Shown here: in pieces, positions 5,640 through 6,686 of the stretch
How the letters are laid out: every line of letters starts with the position of its first letter
Position numbering within the stretch: position 1 is the stretch's first letter
Origin: Acinetobacter sp.
GTDB lineage: Bacteria; Pseudomonadota; Gammaproteobacteria; Pseudomonadales; Moraxellaceae
Direction of reading: 5' to 3'
DNA: 6,686 nt
Assembly: GCA_030152605.1 (NCBI GenBank)
Contig: JASLJB010000011.1
Span: 1 to 6,686, forward strand
The notes under the pieces: generated by a model
Database searches by the model: none
Seen by the model: the letters and a program-made list of their open reading frames with translations, nothing else
Told to the model about the DNA's origin: nothing
Made by a program: the position numbers and the translations under genes

Positions 5640-6080
5640 ATGAAAGGTCATCCGCTTGATCCACGTTTATTGGGCTTTGCCCGCGAAATGCGTCATCAAC
5701 CGACTTCTCCAGAAGCATTCATGTGGAACGTTTTAAGAAATCGACGTTTTGCCAATCTTAAGTTTAGACGGCAGCAAGTGATTGAGCCTTATATTGTGGA
5801 TTTTTACTGTGCTCAAATTGGTTTGGTGGTCGAGATTGATGGTTTGCAACACAGCACCGCAAAAGCACTGGCCTATGATGCGCGAAGAACTGAGTATCTA
5901 AATACACAAGGATTAGAGGTGGTACGCTATCAAAACCATGATGTGATCCGACAACCGGAGATGGTGCTGGCACATTTGTGGGAGTTGGTGCAAAAGCAAC
6001 CTCATCCCAACCTTCTCCTTAAAAAGGAGAAGGCTTTATACACTTTAGCTCCTTCTCCCTTTGGGAGAAGGTTGGGATGA
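5640..6080 (+). CDS. DUF559 (Vsr-like, PD-(D/E)XK superfamily) endonuclease-domain protein
   Basis: Protein of 146 residues. The core, about residues 5-119, has the DUF559 pattern: TSPEAFMWNVLRNRRF (the usual S/T-P-x-E-x-x-x-W-x-x-L-R start), FRRQQVIEPYIVDFYC with the conserved Asp in IVDF, LVVEIDGLQH with the Glu, then YDARRTEYLNTQGLEVVRYQNHDV. These correspond to the catalytic acidic residues of the very-short-patch-repair-like nuclease fold. The family is thought to cut or nick DNA; targets are not established. The last 26 residues, PHPNLLLKKE onward to GRRLG, are encoded entirely by the inverted repeat at 6000-6082, which also supplies the stop codon. No good Shine-Dalgarno precedes ATG 5640; a later ATG at 5688 would remove part of the conserved N-terminus. 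It is convergent with valS, 17 bp apart. Confidence 0.86.
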   Translation: MKGHPLDPRLLGFAREMRHQPTSPEAFMWNVLRNRRFANLKFRRQQVIEPYIVDFYCAQIGLVVEIDGLQHSTAKALAYDARRTEYLNTQGLEVVRYQNHDVIRQPEMVLAHLWELVQKQPHPNLLLKKEKALYTLAPSPFGRRLG

Positions 6081-6082
6081 GG
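6000..6082. repeat. 83-bp dispersed-type inverted repeat (CCTCATCCCAACCTTCTCC family)
   Basis: The outer arms 6000-6018 and 6064-6082 are perfect 19-bp inverted copies. Inside are two alternative hairpins: CCTTCTCCTT/AAGGAGAAGG (6011-6020 with 6024-6033, loop AAA) and CCTTCTCCC/GGGAGAAGG (6051-6059 with 6063-6071, loop TTT). Similar CCCTCACCCCAACCCTCTCCC-type repeats are scattered between genes in many bacteria, from general knowledge. It ends 15 bp before the valS stop and overlaps the 3' end of the DUF559 gene. Its stems lack a T-run, so it is not a classical terminator, though it may protect or attenuate both convergent transcripts. Confidence 0.88.
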
Positions 6083-6097
6083 GCATAAGACGCAGTC

Positions 6098-6686
6098 TTA
6101 CAACGCTGCAATCTGATCCATGCTCTGCTGGATCTTGCCGAGTTGTTCAGCGAATTCAGCCAATTTGACTTTTTCACCTTCAACCACCGCAGCAGGGGCT
6201 TTGCTGACAAAGCCTTCATTGGCGAGTTTGTTGGCGATTTGATCATGTTGCTTTTGGACTTTATCCAAGTCTTTTTGTAGACGACCGAGCTCAGCTTTCG
6301 GATCGATCAAGCCTTTCATCGGTACATACACAGAAGCATGACCAATCACGGATGATGATGACAATGGTGGCTCTTGCTCTTTGCTCAAGAACTGAATGCT
6401 TTCGACTTTGGCCAAGGCTTTGAACAATGGCTCGATGCGTGAGATTTGTGTGGCTTCAGCCTCAGTCACATTTTGCAGTAAGACGGGGAGCAGGCGTGCA
6501 TTGCCCAAGCCCATTTCACCACGGATGTTACGTACTGCACCGATCAAACCTTGTAGCCATTGCATATCGGCTTCGGCTTGTGGGTTGATCTTGTCAGCTT
6601 CTGGTACTGGATACGCCGCAGTCATGATGGTGTCGCCGCTCATGCCTAACATTGGCGCGAGGGTTTGCCAAATTTCTTCGGTCAAG
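6098..6686 (-). CDS. valS: Valyl-tRNA synthetase, C-terminal part (5' end beyond window)
   Basis: Class I aminoacyl-tRNA synthetase that charges tRNA-Val. The visible 195 residues are the end of the anticodon-binding domain, starting LTEEIWQTLAPM, followed by WLQGLIGAVRNIRGEMGLGN, which is the usual VRNIRxEM motif of ValRS. The C-terminal coiled-coil arm is seen from LIDPKAELGRLQKDLDKVQK, with the conserved KLANEGFVSKAPAAVVEGEK signature before the last helix. The apparent first residue is an internal TTG codon, not a start: the frame continues off the right edge. The stop TAA is at 6098-6100. Identification is secure from these motifs together. Confidence 0.95.
   Translation of the reverse strand, partial: LTEEIWQTLAPMLGMSGDTIMTAAYPVPEADKINPQAEADMQWLQGLIGAVRNIRGEMGLGNARLLPVLLQNVTEAEATQISRIEPLFKALAKVESIQFLSKEQEPPLSSSSVIGHASVYVPMKGLIDPKAELGRLQKDLDKVQKQHDQIANKLANEGFVSKAPAAVVEGEKVKLAEFAEQLGKIQQSMDQIAAL

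Overview
The window reads as a chromosomal stretch of a gammaproteobacterium, most likely Acinetobacter (Moraxellaceae). Reasons: an assimilatory nitrate reductase with a C-terminal BFD-type [2Fe-2S] domain, a HemO/PigA-type heme oxygenase followed by a DUF454 gene, a solitary initiator tRNA, moderate-to-low GC and AT-rich spacers with strong intrinsic terminators. The species call is inference; no database search was possible.

Layout, left to right. (1) Positions 1-1300, plus strand: 3' part of an assimilatory nitrate reductase catalytic subunit (nasA type), cut by the left window edge. (2) Positions 2472-1386, minus strand: a two-gene unit, biliverdin-producing heme oxygenase then a DUF454 (YbaN-like) inner-membrane protein, convergent with nasA. 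A perfect 7-1-7 Fur palindrome lies in the spacer of a sigma70-like promoter about 190 bp upstream of the heme oxygenase start, so the pair is probably iron-repressed. (3) Positions 2473-3560: an unusually long gene-poor stretch (about 1.1 kb). It holds the heme oxygenase leader and Fur site, what look like diverged copies of a direct repeat of about 300 bp, and a 266-bp MITE-like element with 19-bp terminal inverted repeats, TA flanks and two long internal hairpins. (4) Positions 3561-3687: initiator tRNA-fMet (CAT) with its own promoter and terminator. (5) Positions 3904-4201: a 76-aa orphan protein and a terminator that can work on both strands. (6) Positions 5074-4304, minus: a DUF347/COG4705 membrane protein built from four internal repeats. 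(7) Positions 5530-5294, minus: a 78-aa orphan protein. (8) Positions 5640-6080, plus: a DUF559/Vsr-like nuclease whose last 26 codons come from an 83-bp inverted repeat of the CCTCATCCCAACCTTCTCC type. (9) Positions 6686-6098, minus: 3' end of valyl-tRNA synthetase (valS), cut by the right window edge.

Most genes are housekeeping or stand-alone. The only clear functional unit is the heme oxygenase-DUF454 pair, which would release iron from heme under iron limitation. The best leads are non-coding or composite: the structured MITE, the diverged repeats it interrupts, and the nuclease whose C-terminus is made of a dispersed repeat. I see no CRISPR array, toxin-antitoxin pair, phage module or obvious new defence system.
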